Shown: positions 11,439-24,200 of the stretch, piece after piece
Layout: every line of letters starts with the position of its first letter
How positions within the stretch are numbered: the first letter of the stretch is position 1
Assembly (NCBI RefSeq): GCF_035083965.1
Contig: NC_089740.1
Location: 11,825,552 to 11,889,551, forward strand
Direction: 5' to 3'
DNA from: Branchiostoma lanceolatum
Lineage: Eukaryota; Chordata; Leptocardii; Amphioxiformes; Branchiostomatidae
DNA: 64,000 bases
Position numbers and translations under genes: made by a program
Notes under the pieces: model-generated
The model's database searches: none
Seen by the model: the letters and a program-made list of their open reading frames with translations, nothing else
What the model was told of the DNA's origin: nothing

Positions 11439-14400
11439 CACATACATACATACATACATACATGCATACTGTATACATACATACTGGAAATCCATGTACT
11501 AGTTACCTGACAGGGGCTGCATAGCTTGTATGCGGGTTCCCAGTGCGCATTATGCCATTTTTTTTGGTCCATCGCTACAGCCTTGAGGAAGGCCTTGAAT
11601 GGAACGTTTCGGAGTTTGTCATACTCAGAATCAGTCTGAAACAACAAGAAAAAAATCGTCGTTTGACAAATATTCACCGCAGTATGTTTAAACATCAATA
11701 ATGATTTTACATGCGCGGATGAAGGTAAGACATCCAGGTAATTATCATTATGATACACAATACAAAAGTCACTGAAGGCTCAAGCAACAAACGTCAATGA
11801 AGCAACAAAGTTTTGTAAACGGTCAGACATTTCAGATAGATATCTGACCTTGTTTTCTATGGTGCTCCACATATCCTGGAACTTCTCCGTCAGAAGATCC
11901 CGTCCGTGCACGAACTTGTCCCTCCAGGCAGACAACAATCTAGTAAAAAAGTTAAATCATTAAAGTGTCTGTCCTTATTTTGTCCAACCTAGCACAGGTT
12001 TTGTCACTTATTTCATTTTTGGCATAACGTAGCAAAGACATTCCCCTGCGCAAGTCTTCGTGCGCTGCCTATACAATATAGATTTATATACCTTGGGGAG
12101 GTTCTGCTAAACCGCGGGCTTAGGTTTCCTCTTTTCTGGCCGCCGCCTCTAAACAGTTTCTAGTATCAGCCAATCAGAGAATCGCCTAAATGTTTTCTTC
12201 GGGTAAAGACAATTTGCTGACTGGCTGACAGCTGGTTAGAGTCTACGATCACAAAATGGAAACCTCAGCCCGGTTTAGTAGAGCCTCCCCAACTATGTAG
12301 TATAGACCGAGGGCAAGGCTCTGCATATAAGAAAGAATAAACAAATATACTTGTTTATTAAACAGTTTGAATTTGGTGAAGACATACCTTTCGAGTGGAT
12401 CTCGCACGACGATGAACTTGCGGTAGTTCTTCAGCCGTTGCTGGATCTCCTCATCTGAGTACTGGTCCAGGAACGTGAAGTTGTACTTGTGTACTTCCAC
12501 AGTGTTCAGCGTGTGGTTGGTTCCCTTCTCAAGGTTGTAGAAGACGAGTTTGGTTGTCGTGCACCCGGTTTTGGGGACGAAACAATAAAGGATGTTGTAC
12601 TTGTCGTTGACGATCAGTTGACCGAGGGTATGCTTCGATGGATATTCCTATATGGTAGGTAAAAGAAGACCCGGTGTAAATGTGGATGAAAACGTACATT
12701 GTGTATGTTTGTAAGCAGTTATTTCAACAATCCGTGCCAAAACTTTATCCATAGATCTTGTACGACACATCTTCGAATGGTTACATTCCTATGTTCTGAC
12801 ACTCCTATGCCCCGTTACCCCTAACCATAACCCTGAACCTAACATAGGGGTGTCAGAACGTAGGTGTGTCGGAACATACTAGCTAGCAGGGGGTTGGAAG
12901 ATGGAACCCTTCGAACCTCATTGTTAAATGCTTCAATCCTCATTGCCCTACAACGATCTTTGCTTGTTTTGCTAGCCCCTTGTCGCTTGGGCTTTCAAGT
13001 CTTTTTCATCTATACATCCTCTCCTGATATCAATTTCTCTTCGGATGGTAGTGTAAATATGCAATATAAGATGATTCAGAGCCACAATGTGAAAAATATT
13101 AATAACAAAAAAACCTTATAAACTGACCGAGCTTTTTGTCGGATATCTACTGCAGTAGTCATTCAACACCGACATTCTCTTTTCCTGCTCGTGTTCCACA
13201 TCTTCGGCACTATCGTCATCTTTAGGGACTGCAGCTGAAAAAGCACATTTAACAACATTTAAACATACACAATAATGTCTTCAAACTAGACTATCTAGAC
13301 TCTCGATATGTTTATTTCGATATGTTTACCAGTATTTCTTTTTTAAAGTCGAATAAAAATCTTTAGGGACTGCAACTAAAAGAATATTTACCAACATTTA
13401 TACATACACAATGATGTCTTCAAATTAGACAATCTAGACTCTCGAAGTACAGTGTCGATATGTTTATTTCGATATGTTTATTTCTTTATCTTTAGGGACT
13501 GCAGCTGAAAAAATATTTACCAACATTTATACATACACAATGATGTCTTCAAACTAGACAATCTAGACTCTCTAAGTACAGTGTCGATATGTTTATTTCG
13601 ATATGTTTATTTCTTTATCTTTAGGGACTGCAGTTGAAAAAACACCAACATTTATACATACACAATGATGTCTTCAATCTAGACTATCTATACTCTCGAA
13701 ATGCATTTTCATTTAAACAAAATCTAACTTTTACCTGGTAGGAGCTGTTGAGGAGGTTCTTGTTTTGGCCTGATGTCCTGCTCACAGTTGGTACCTATCC
13801 ATCCATCTGTACACTCACAGGTGTAGCTGCTCACACCGTCAATACACTTGCCATGGTGGCACGGATTCGAATGGCATTCGTTCTGTTCTATAACAGTATA
13901 AAAAAATGTGATAGTAATTAGTAAACACACACACACACCTAACAGTGGACTAGTCTCTATTGTAATGTTGCCCAAGGGCTTTAGAAACGGAGATGTGCGC
14001 CGCCTATATACCATCTGGTGTGGAAGGAACTTCAACTTATAACTTTATCTAAACCTACCAATTGTCGCAAGACACGTTTGTACAATTTCCATTTACAGTT
14101 TTGATTGCTGAATAACAAAGTAAAACAACAGATCTATTACATGTATTTGTATTGCAAGTCTTAACTTATACTATTGGTTACAATCAAATCTGTATGCTTT
14201 ATAATCTATATATTCGGTGTATGATGTCATCTACATGTAACTAATTTTACAACAAAGTTGAATGTTTTGTCCGTTTTCTCCATCGTTTAAAAACTTACCC
14301 CAAGAGCATGACGGGCCGGTCCACCCTTCCTCACAAATACAGGTCGGTCTGTCGAACCGCACCACACAGAACCCGTGCTCACACGGAGAGGCTGCACACA

Positions 14401-15394
14401 GATCCGATTCTGTGAAAATAAATCACATGATTATTAGAAAATATGACCAAATGGGTGACATTTTTTTCTCATACTATGACCAAAAATGATAGGTTTTAAG
14501 TTTTATATTTCTAATTTTCTACCTTCCTGTCGTGTCTCTCTTTATGAATATAAAATTTAGCAAATCTTCTTTGAATATTACTTTTCAATCAATTAAGTTC
14601 CCATATCCCAATGTAATAACGCGTCAACTTTACATGAGCATGGGCTGTGGAATTGTGTAACTGAACTACTAGACAAAGTACTAGTAGTTGTCTGAACAAA
14701 ATACAACACGTACATGAGAATCAGAAAACATTAGAAATCATTACATTGGCATAAGACTTGTCCCCATTTATCTACACATGTTCGACAGGTTGCATCATCG
14801 TATCGTCGTGTTTACAAGATCGAGAAAGGGCCGTCAATTTTGATTAATTGATATTGAATTATTTCCAGGGAGTGAGAAGAAGCAGATGTTTATGTTCTCA
14901 AGATCAACATTTTCATGATTCATTTTAAAACATTTCATGTAAAGTATTAAAAAAACTCGCCGGTAAAAGCGAATGTTTTGTATAGGACATCGATGAAGAT
15001 TAAACATCCAGGTAGTAAGACACGCAAGATAAAAGTTACTCAAGCAACTAGACATAGATTTGTAAACTGTTAGAAGTCACTGACGGAAGACAGTGGGTGC
15101 TATCTGAAACGCCTGTCAGTGACCGTTTACAAATCTAAATCCAGCTGCATGAGTAACTGATATCTTGCGTAAAAATCGTCAGATTTCCCACTACACATTA
15201 TCTACAACAAACATAATAACCTTGAATAGTATAGTTCAAAACAAATATACAAGCATACCTGTATTCTTGTCTGTATCACCTTTGTCGTCTTTTCTTGCAT
15301 GGTGGACATGTGATGGTTCAAATCTCTTATACAGGTAGAGATAGCAAAAAGCCATCGTAACCACGACAGTCAGAAAAGCGCCCGTTTTTCTCAT
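10687..15394 (-). CDS. Two-EGF-domain HNK-1-family sulfotransferase
   Basis: Eight coding exons on the minus strand: 15259-15394, 14299-14409, 13735-13887, 13128-13234, 12388-12647, 11849-11939, 11507-11635 and 10687-10953. They join in consistent phase to 417 residues. The start [20 protein letters not shown] gives a type II anchor (about 6-21). Two six-cysteine EGF repeats follow, one per exon (about 46-82 and 83-118), then a linker. The sulfotransferase_2 domain spans 170-417. It has the PAPS loop PKTGCTTTK (194-202), where vertebrate HNK-1/C4ST/D4ST enzymes have PK.GCTNWKR, and the 3'-phosphate loop [16 protein letters not shown] (250-265). It also has the family tail [13 protein letters not shown] ... 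[13 protein letters not shown]. It probably 4-O- or 3-O-sulfates Golgi glycans. Its closest relative here is the gene at 34.6 kb, which shares the catalytic intron positions but lacks EGF. The stop codon overlaps AATAAA. Confidence 0.87.
11085..11500. repeat. (CATA)n/(CA)n microsatellite in the last intron
   Basis: Interrupted CATACATA and CACACACA tracts with a partial internal duplication (TACATACTAC...AAACATATATACATTT occurs near 11175 and 11335). It lies wholly in the last intron of the EGF-sulfotransferase. Histidine/tyrosine/threonine-rich open frames on both strands are artefacts. Confidence 0.93.
13215..13690. repeat. Minisatellite derived from an exon edge and its splice acceptor
   Basis: The unit starts in coding sequence, TCTTTAGGGACTGCAGCTGA on the plus strand, which is the 5' edge of the exon at 13128-13234 plus its acceptor. 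It continues through ACATACACAATGATGTCTTC and TCGATATGTTTATTTCGATA. CTTTAGGG occurs at 13220, 13361, 13490 and 13619, with spacings of 141, 129 and 129. The first copy is the real exon edge and the other three lie in the intron. On the minus strand each copy keeps an acceptor-like CAG (TTTTTCAG, TTTTAG, TTTTTTCAG, TTTTTTCAA), so decoy acceptors precede the true one. Confidence 0.88.
15023..15170. repeat. Inverted-repeat mini-element
   Basis: Arms of about 60 bases pair: CGCAAGATAAAAGTTACTCA and AGATTTGTAAAC on the left match TGAGTAACTGATATCTTGCG and GTTTACAAATCT on the right. The inner parts GTCACTGAC/GTCAGTGAC also pair. Related fragments (GTTACTCAA, TAAACGGTCAGACGTTT) occur near 11790-11850 and 53955-54040, so this is a dispersed family. 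It lies in the first intron of the EGF-sulfotransferase. Confidence 0.75.
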
Positions 15395-18215
15395 GGTTCG
15401 TCTGTGTATGCGGGACTACAGATCGTATTTCGATGATGTAGCTGGCAATGTTGTCGAATGCGAACCCTTTGTAAGTGTGGTTCCTTTTCTAGAACAAGAT
15501 TATCAGAACACTGTTAAAAGAGTGGCAAACTATTCAGACACGTACCATACGCCTGTCAGTACACAGAGTAACATACAAGAAATGTCGAACAAGCTAAGTA
15601 ACAAAGGTCGACAACTTTTCATTGTCTGTAATTATGTAGACTGTAGACTAAAGGCTGATTGGGTGGTTTCCGAATTTGAGCAGACAACCTAACAGGTGGT
15701 TACCTAAAGAAACGAGGTATTTCTAAAACGGTTCTAATATCGCAGGAAAAGATATCACAAAATATAAGTAATTATATATACTTTGAATTTCGTTTTCCAA
15801 CATATCATCAATACGTCAACGGTTACATTTCACATGTTGGTAAATGAATAGAAATGAATACCAAACAGTCAGCAATCCTTACATACACAGCAATCGAGAA
15901 AAAAAATCTGAAGCTGTTTAAAAGGAATATACCTCACTGGAAATGTTTTAAAGCGCTTTGAAGCAAACAAACACATTCCATTAAGGGTCAACCTATTGTG
16001 GAGGATTACAAGTTGCCTAGCTAATTGACCGAACGACCCAGCAACGGGTATTGAAAAGAGTGTTGTTTAGTCAGTTTAGGGACTTTACAACGATGATAAC
16101 TTCTTATCAGATGTATATCTTTGCTGCAAAATGCCATAAGATTGCGCCACTCAATGTTGCGTCTACATCCATGTTAGTAGAACAAAAAACGAAATAATCT
16201 TTTGACCTGAAAAATGTACCACGTACCTACTTTTTCAAACACACACACTGTGATGCACACACATTATATAACTATCGTACACGTCGCACCCTTGAGGCCA
16301 ATCAAGACAAATTAGTGGCATATTGCTTTATACTGCCTACTTGGACTGAATCTTTGGTTGAACAGTTCTAAGAAAGTTCGATTACATGTCTACTTAAAGT
16401 TGACATATAGGAAGACTTAGACTTACGCCATTATTCACACTTTCTATCTTCATAAATTGTATAATTTTGATACCTTCATGTAATGCTCTGTGATATTTCA
16501 AGCAAGTCCCCTTTCGTTTGAATCCCAGTTTCAAAACAACAGCTTAGAATCAGACAATTGGAAATTTTAGGGTAATTTCCTTCGTTTGGTGACGCAGACT
16601 GAAAAAATTAACCTTAACAATAACAGAACAACATAATTACACATTAAAGGACTTAAATTAACATACAGTTCGCCACGATTTTAAGACATAATGTTTATGT
16701 TCGTGTAGTTTTGGGGTGTAAACAGACATAAATCCAATTCTGCACTAAATAACACGGTATGAACACAAATTAAACCCGCCATATATAAGGCGTCAGCCAT
16801 TTTGAATTTCATCAATACCAACATTTCAGTAGAAAAGTACTTAATGAGTTATGTTGTACTTACTCGATTTTGCTCAGTCTTGCAAACTTGTGTCTCTCGC
16901 CCAAGACTTGTCAGTAAATTCTGCAAATTAAGTTTTAAAAACACGTAGAAAACCTAAAAACAACACTTATGACGCCTTTCGTGCATTGTTGCAGCCAGCT
17001 TCAGATTTGTGAGGTCAGGGGAAAAAACAGGTTTATCTGGTTGAAGCCAACTATAAATGTAGTCTGGTGATTCTGAATGGAATCGTCTAGAGCAGCAAAA
17101 GGTCACAGGTCATCTTGTTACTTGACTACAGACAGACTATTTAAGGGAAAAAAAGGTGCAACAAAAGCCTCAGTCCAGCTAAAAATGGCTACAAAGTAAT
17201 ACATGTTAGAAAAAAAACTTGATGTCCGGCAATCCATATGGAAGTAGAATCTGGATTGATGCAAACATACGCTTGTGAATAGTGACTTTTGTGTGTGAAT
17301 GATAAATATAGTATATTGTAACACACATTGGTATTTTGCAATGTCCCAAGAGAGCAATGCACACAGCTTGAAATGTTCCTCCTAAAATAAACTGTATAAA
17401 ATAACATTACAAAGTCGATGATAAACTACAAATAGTATATAGTTTTTTAATGTTTTATTGTATCTTGATTGTGGTGAGGCTATGAATAATATCTAAAAGA
17501 GTTACATGAGAGGCACATTGTTTCAGTACACATGCACACACACAAAGACGTACAGTTTGTATAGTCTCTAATAGTATGTAAATCAGTTTCACTATCAATT
17601 TATTCAGCAAAGAAAGAAAAAAACAACCAAGTCACTGGGCCTGACAAATAAATATTTTTGAGCTGCAACCTTTTCATCACAAGACATGTGATTTTTTATG
17701 ACCAAGGAATGCCCTAAATTTGCTGTCATAAATCTATCGTGACCTAAATACATCATTCGATCTTCTACTACTTATGTTACTCTTTATGCATGTGTCATAA
17801 TGCCAGCAAGGACCCTCATCTAGATCTGTTGGAACTCTATTGTTTGATAAAAATTAAGGCTAGTTGGTGTGTACTTGGAAGATCAAAATTAGATCAAGGT
17901 GTCTGAGAACATTTGATAAGGGAAAACATCAGGGCTGGCCAGAACCCTGAAGCTACATGAGAAAAAAAAATGGCACAAGTTGCTTTTGATGTACAGTCTA
18001 GTACATGTTGGGTCCCTCTTTGAGCAATCTTTAACAACTTACTTCTCTTTTGATACATTTAGAAAGACAAGTCCTGTCAAGTACTGGAACAATTCTCTGA
18101 TGTACTAGAGTTTATGCTACAGACATACATTGCAAGTACTTAAGATTTCAATTTCATCTACATGTTGTCATTGAAAATGGACCTCGAGATGGCAGTGGAT
18201 GATAAGACATGTAAT
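15395..18215. other. Intergenic DNA between two minus-strand genes
   Basis: This holds the upstream region of the EGF-sulfotransferase and the 3' flank of MCCC2. I see no further coding exon. TTTATT at about 17599 and 17449 (AATAAA on the minus strand) are candidate MCCC2 polyadenylation signals, giving a long 3' UTR of about 600-770 bases. No TATA box was recognised for the sulfotransferase. Confidence 0.45.
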
Positions 18216-21200
18216 TTACATTCTGAATACACCAAACTGTGTTTTCTCTATGGGAGCGTTAAGAGCTGCACTGAGACTGAGACCTAGGACTGCCCTGGTG
18301 TCTGCCGGGTCTATCACTCCATCGTCCCAAAGTCTGAAATACACAAACGACAAATTCATTAAAACAAGCTGCTTTACTGTCCTTTTCAATTAAAACCAAA
18401 AGTTAAGTTTGGCGTTTAGAAAACAATGGTAATACAAGACAGAGCACATTATCATGGTGTGATGAGTTTGTGCTTGAGCTCACCTCAAAACTGTGAATAT
18501 AAAACCAATGCAAATATTTCAAGATCTACAGTAAATACCTGGCACTGGAGAAGTAGGGATGACCTTCAACCTCAAACCTCTTGATGATTGGGTCCATTAG
18601 AGCTTTCTCTTCTTCGGCTGTGAACTGTGGAAATGAATAAGAAAAGTCTCCAATTTAAGTTTGGAATTCCACTTTTTTCCATTTTGACAAAATCTAATAT
18701 TTTCATTATGAAAGTAGTGAAAAGTGTTAAATCAATCACTTGCTATAGCGCTACTGATGTTCAAATGGCCACTGCATGCAATAAACTGTTGACAATAATT
18801 TGAAATTTGTTGGACATTGATACAAGCCTTTTTATAGTATTTGTGAACTAAATTTTTTATTACATGTATTTATTTTGGGTGATGCCCATCACTTTCATAT
18901 TTGTCCTCAAACATTTTAATACAAAACATCTATGTCATGCGTTAATAAACATGTATATCTTTATCTGTATCTATACTGATATTGTTGTTTAGATTGTATT
19001 CGAGCAAGCTTGTTTATTGTTTATTGTTAAAATGACATCCATTAGTGAATTACAAGGATGCACTTCACTACTCTTCCTGGAGTCATATACATGATAACAT
19101 ATACATAACATTGGTACACATACACATAACATTACATAGTATATACATATTTACACAGTTTCAATTTTCTACCAGTTCAGAAAATTATTATTCGAGCAAG
19201 CATACCTCTTTCCCCTCCCGTTTTCTCTGTTCCTTACTGATGGTGGCCAGCACGTTGGCGGCCTGTTCTCCTCCCATCACCGAGATACGAGAGTTGGGCC
19301 ACATGTACAGGAACCTGGGACTGAGAAATAAACCATATAAAGGTCATGGGTCAAAGGTTAGAAAGAGTTGGGACACATGTACAGGAACCTGGGACTGAGA
19401 AATAAACCATATAAAGGTCATGGGTCAAAGGTTAGAAATAGAGTTGGGCCACATGTACAGGAACCTGGGACTGAGAAACCACACAAAGGTCATAGGTTAA
19501 AGGTTAGAAATGTAGAGTTGGGCCACATGTACAGGAACCTGGGACTGAGAAACAAACCACACAAAAGTCATAGGTCAAATGTTAGAAATGTAGAGTTGGG
19601 TCACATGTACAGGAACCTGGGACTTAGAAATAAACCACACAAAAGTCATAGGTCAAAGGTTAGAAATGTAGAGTTGGGTCACATGTACAGGAACCTGGGA
19701 CTGAGAAATAAACCAAAAAAGGTCATGGGTCAAAGAGAGTTAGAAATAGAGAATTGGGTTACATGTATAAGTACCTGGCACTGAGAAACAAGCTACACAA
19801 AATATTACTTTAGGAAATCAATCATCAAAAATTTGCAGTACTGTAAATGCAGAAATGTTAGTTTCGGGATAGGGAGAAAATGGTGTGTTCGCAGTGGTTT
19901 TGAGTTCGCGTTTGAAACAATAGTAGCATTAAAGCCACACAATGGAGTGGCTTTTTGCAGTGATTTTAAGTTTACGGTAAAGAGTTCACCGTGAAAACCA
20001 TGAACATAAAACCACCGTGAACATTTCTGCATTTACAGTATGCCAAGAGATGCTTTAAGATGACCAAATTTACCCATAAGCCCTGCCACACATCCCATAG
20101 TTCCCTGCTCCATACGAGCCGCCGATGATGACGGTGAGTTTGGGGACCTTGGCGCAGGACACGGCCGTCACCATCTTGGCTCCATCCTTCGCTATCCCAC
20201 CAGCCTCTGCATCCTTACCCACCATGAAACCTGCGGGGAAATACAACATAAAATTTATCAAAAATGTTTTCCTCAACCACATTGTATAAATCTCTAATTT
20301 GCTGACTGTTACATGTAGCTTGTTTTATCAATGCCAGTATTACATACTTCGTTTATGACAAAATGTAAAGGTTTCCACCTACCTGTGATGTTCTGAAGGA
20401 AAATAAGTGGAATGCCTCTTTTGCAGCACAACTCGATAAAATGGGTGCCCTGCAACAAGAGAGACTTTCTGTGATAATGTCTATAATCATAAAGTGTAAA
20501 ACAATTTACATTTGTCATGATCTTCAAGATTTTGCATGCTCATTAGTAATAACTTATACCCCTGTGTTAATGATGCGTAAGAGGTGTTCAAAAATATAGA
20601 TTAGAGACTTAACTACAAAAATAATGTTCTTTTTACAGAAATCACATGACATTGTACAGTTAATTAACGTACCTTGAGTGCTGACTCTGAGAACAAGACG
20701 CCATTATTACCAATAATTCCGACAGGGTATCCATACAGTCTGGCAAAACCTGTTGCAAACAACATAAAAACTTCAAATCAAACAATTTTTTCTTTCTTTC
20801 TTTGTCTTTAAGTATGTATGAGACCTGAAATGTAACAACTTCTATGTTGGGCCTAAACAAACCCATTACAAAAAATGCAAAATCCAATCTTATCAAGTTA
20901 TGATGTTGGACAACTCGGAAATAACCTACATGTACCAAACAAACATTTCTGTAAACATATACAATATCCTTGGTAATGAACTGTGCTACCTCACCTGTTA
21001 CTAATGTTTCACCATACATGGCCTTGAACTCATCAAACTTGCTGCCGTCAACTATTCTGGCAATTACCTGTGAAGAGTGTGAAGAGATTAATCTGTCAGA
21101 TTACACATAAGAGTTCAAAAATAAGTCCTGTCTTTTGTTATTGGTGGAATGCCATTGTAATGCATTGACAAAATAAATTCAGAACCATGTAAAAACTGAT

Positions 21201-24200
21201 TCTGAAGATATCATAAGTGTGAACTGCATGATTATGTAGTACATGATATACAGTGTACATGTATATACACCAATCAATCTGATTCCAAAAATATCATAAC
21301 TGTGAACTGCATATCAGTATACAGTATATGATATTGTATAGTGTATAATTATGTACAGTCATGTATATACACCAAACATTTTGTACATAGATCTGTAGAA
21401 CTCACTTGTCTGACGTCAAATGTTTTCTTGAGGTTGGCTCCCACGATGCCGTACAGCTCGTCAGCTGGGTACAGGGGGTCTTCTGGTTCCATTATTGTCA
21501 CCTATAGAAGCATTCAAGACAGATCAGCAAAACTGTAGGTGCTTGTGAAAAATCTGGTCAATTTTGAAAAAGAAAATCAATGTATAAATGGCATTGTGAA
21601 ATTTGACCAAGGAAGTTGGAAGATACATTTAGTGGAAAAAGTTAACTTGCAAACCAACATTTTCCTATACTCCATTAACGCACCCAACCGGCCTTTCTGT
21701 TTTTTCCTATCTAATCTACAATATACATTATTTTTCCGGCTTATTCTCTTTTCAAAGCCACTATTATATGATGCCCAGCCTATATTATATGATGTCATCA
21801 TACTGCAGCCGATGCACAGCAGTTAGTGGTAACAATATTCACTCAGGCATGAATTCAAGCCGACGGAATCCAGCTCATACATTCTCAAAACTGATACATT
21901 TCTCGGGTTGGGGTTTTGTGCGCGTGAGAAATTTGCGCGTGAAAAATTTGCGCGTGAAAAATTTGCGCGTGAAAAAATAAAGTTCAAGAAATGTGTCAGA
22001 AAATGTGCACTACAAAATTCTTAGTCAAAAAAATATTACCCCATGATATGATTTTGCATCTGTTTCCTGAATTTTGGGTTTGAATTTTAGGTCCCTTGGG
22101 AATATCTAAGCTGACTCCCAAGGGATTTAAAACCTTTTTGGAGGTTTTAAGCTTAATACTTGAAATAAGATGACCCACAATGGAATTATCTTATTGTTGC
22201 ATTCTACAGTTCAAAATGTTGTTCTTTCAATCTTCAAGTGATTTTTAAGTGATTTTCAAATGTTAAGTTTTCACGCGCAAAAAAGTTTGAAATTTGCGCG
22301 TGAAAGAATCTGCTTGAGAAAAGATTAAATTAGGCTAATGGAATGGCGAAAAGCTTCAAATAGTTACATTTTACAATGCAAAACCTTATATAAGTAAGTT
22401 GACTATGTATTTCTTAAAGATTTAAGTGATTTTCAAATGTTTAGGTATCAAGCCCCCAAAAGTTTAACTATTCCCAAGGGACCTATTCCCAAGGGACTAA
22501 AAAATCTAAAGTTTTCAAACCATAAATTCAGGTGTCAGATGAAAAATTGTATCATGGGATCACATTTTCCTGTCTAAGAAAATTATACTGCACATTTTCT
22601 GACACATTCTAAAGAAATTTATTTTTTCACGCGCAAATTCTTCACGCGCAAATTTTCACGCGCAAATTTTTCACGCGCAGAAAACCCATTCCCCATTTCT
22701 CCACCATTAATATGGTTGTACTTACACTTGGAGACTTGGTGTAGTTGAGATTACCCACAATCCTCCTGGCTATGTGCAAAGCATGCTGGTCATCCAGGGC
22801 ATAATGATCTGTTACTCCAGATTTGCTGCAAAGGAAAAAAAAAACCAGCGCAAAATTAAATCATTTCAAACTTAAATGCAGTTACAGTTTGGTATTCTAC
22901 CAAAAACAAATGTCATGAGAATTTCAAATTTACCTGCAATGAAGATCTGCTCCACCCAGTTCTTCTGCTGACACTACTTCACCTGTAGCTGCTTGTACCT
23001 TTGACAATTTGATGAAAGTATAAGTTAGAATTTGAATATTTCATTTCATTACATTCAAGATTATTCATTTGGCTTCTCACTTTCACTTTATTTGTTTTTC
23101 CAGGAAGATACAGCTCACATTTAGACCAATTTTACATAAATTTCAAATGGATGGATGAAAGGATGAAAGGATAGATGGACAGATGAATGAATGAGTCTTT
23201 TAACCTTCTCCCTGCTGCCTAACTATAGAGATGTGTAAGCAATATGGAATCGGGTGCCAAACAGATACTTCAGAGTGATAAAGGTTAAGACAGTTACCAG
23301 AGGAGGTCCTCCGAGGAAGATGGTTCCCTGTCTCCTGACGATGATGCTCTCGTCCGCCATGGCCGGTACATAAGCGCCCCCTGCTGTACAGGAACCCAGT
23401 ACTACAGCAATCTGGGAGAGAAAGATTCATCAAAACAATACAATCAGCAAAGTTACAACACAACACAGTGCATTAAAACTAGAAAAGCGGGACTAGAAGA
23501 AAGCAAGGGGTTGTGAGAAAAGAGAAATTTCAATCTGACCATTTTCACTCCCTGAAACTGTTCTTTAATGATGTTTACCTAGCTAAAATTACAAGTTAGG
23601 GACCAGTTGCATCTCATGTGCTAGTGATGACTCCTGCCAGTTCATTCTAGTGACAATGAAGAAGAGTGATAGATGTCATATCATTATTAGAATCATCTGG
23701 AAGCAATATCCATATCTTATAATCTCTGTATCTTATCCAGGTGTAGATCTAGAGATCAACTGTCTTTAAAGAAATGTTTTCATCAAGGTGCAGACTAAAT
23801 ACCTTCTGACACTATTATATTTTCAATGTTGATTCTCCAGTGTGGCCTAACAAACAAGTTCTACAACACTGCAGACCTTACCTGGGGAATCCCATTTGAA
23901 GACATGTTAGCCTGGTTGTAGAAGATCCGACCGAAGTGGTCCCTGTCTGGGAACACGTCTGCCTGACGGGGCAGGTTAGCGCCACCCGAGTCAACTGAAA
24001 ATTGATATCAACATTTTAGCTTGTTTCATAAATTTGGAGTGCACAATAAGGACGTTTGCCATCAAATTTCATCCTTGCCTAATGATAACAAACAAAAAAA
24101 CTATATTGATTTTTGTTTACAAACAAAAGAACTATATCAGAGAAACTAAATTTCATAGTGCTTATATCAGTTGTAGGTAAGAGAGATTAATGCAAAAGAT

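Noticed and set aside
11111-11510. His/Thr/Tyr-rich proteins
   Set aside because: They are translations of a CATA/CA microsatellite inside an intron.
19368-19784. 138-residue repetitive protein on the plus strand
   Set aside because: It is an antisense reading of the MCCC2 exon-edge minisatellite.
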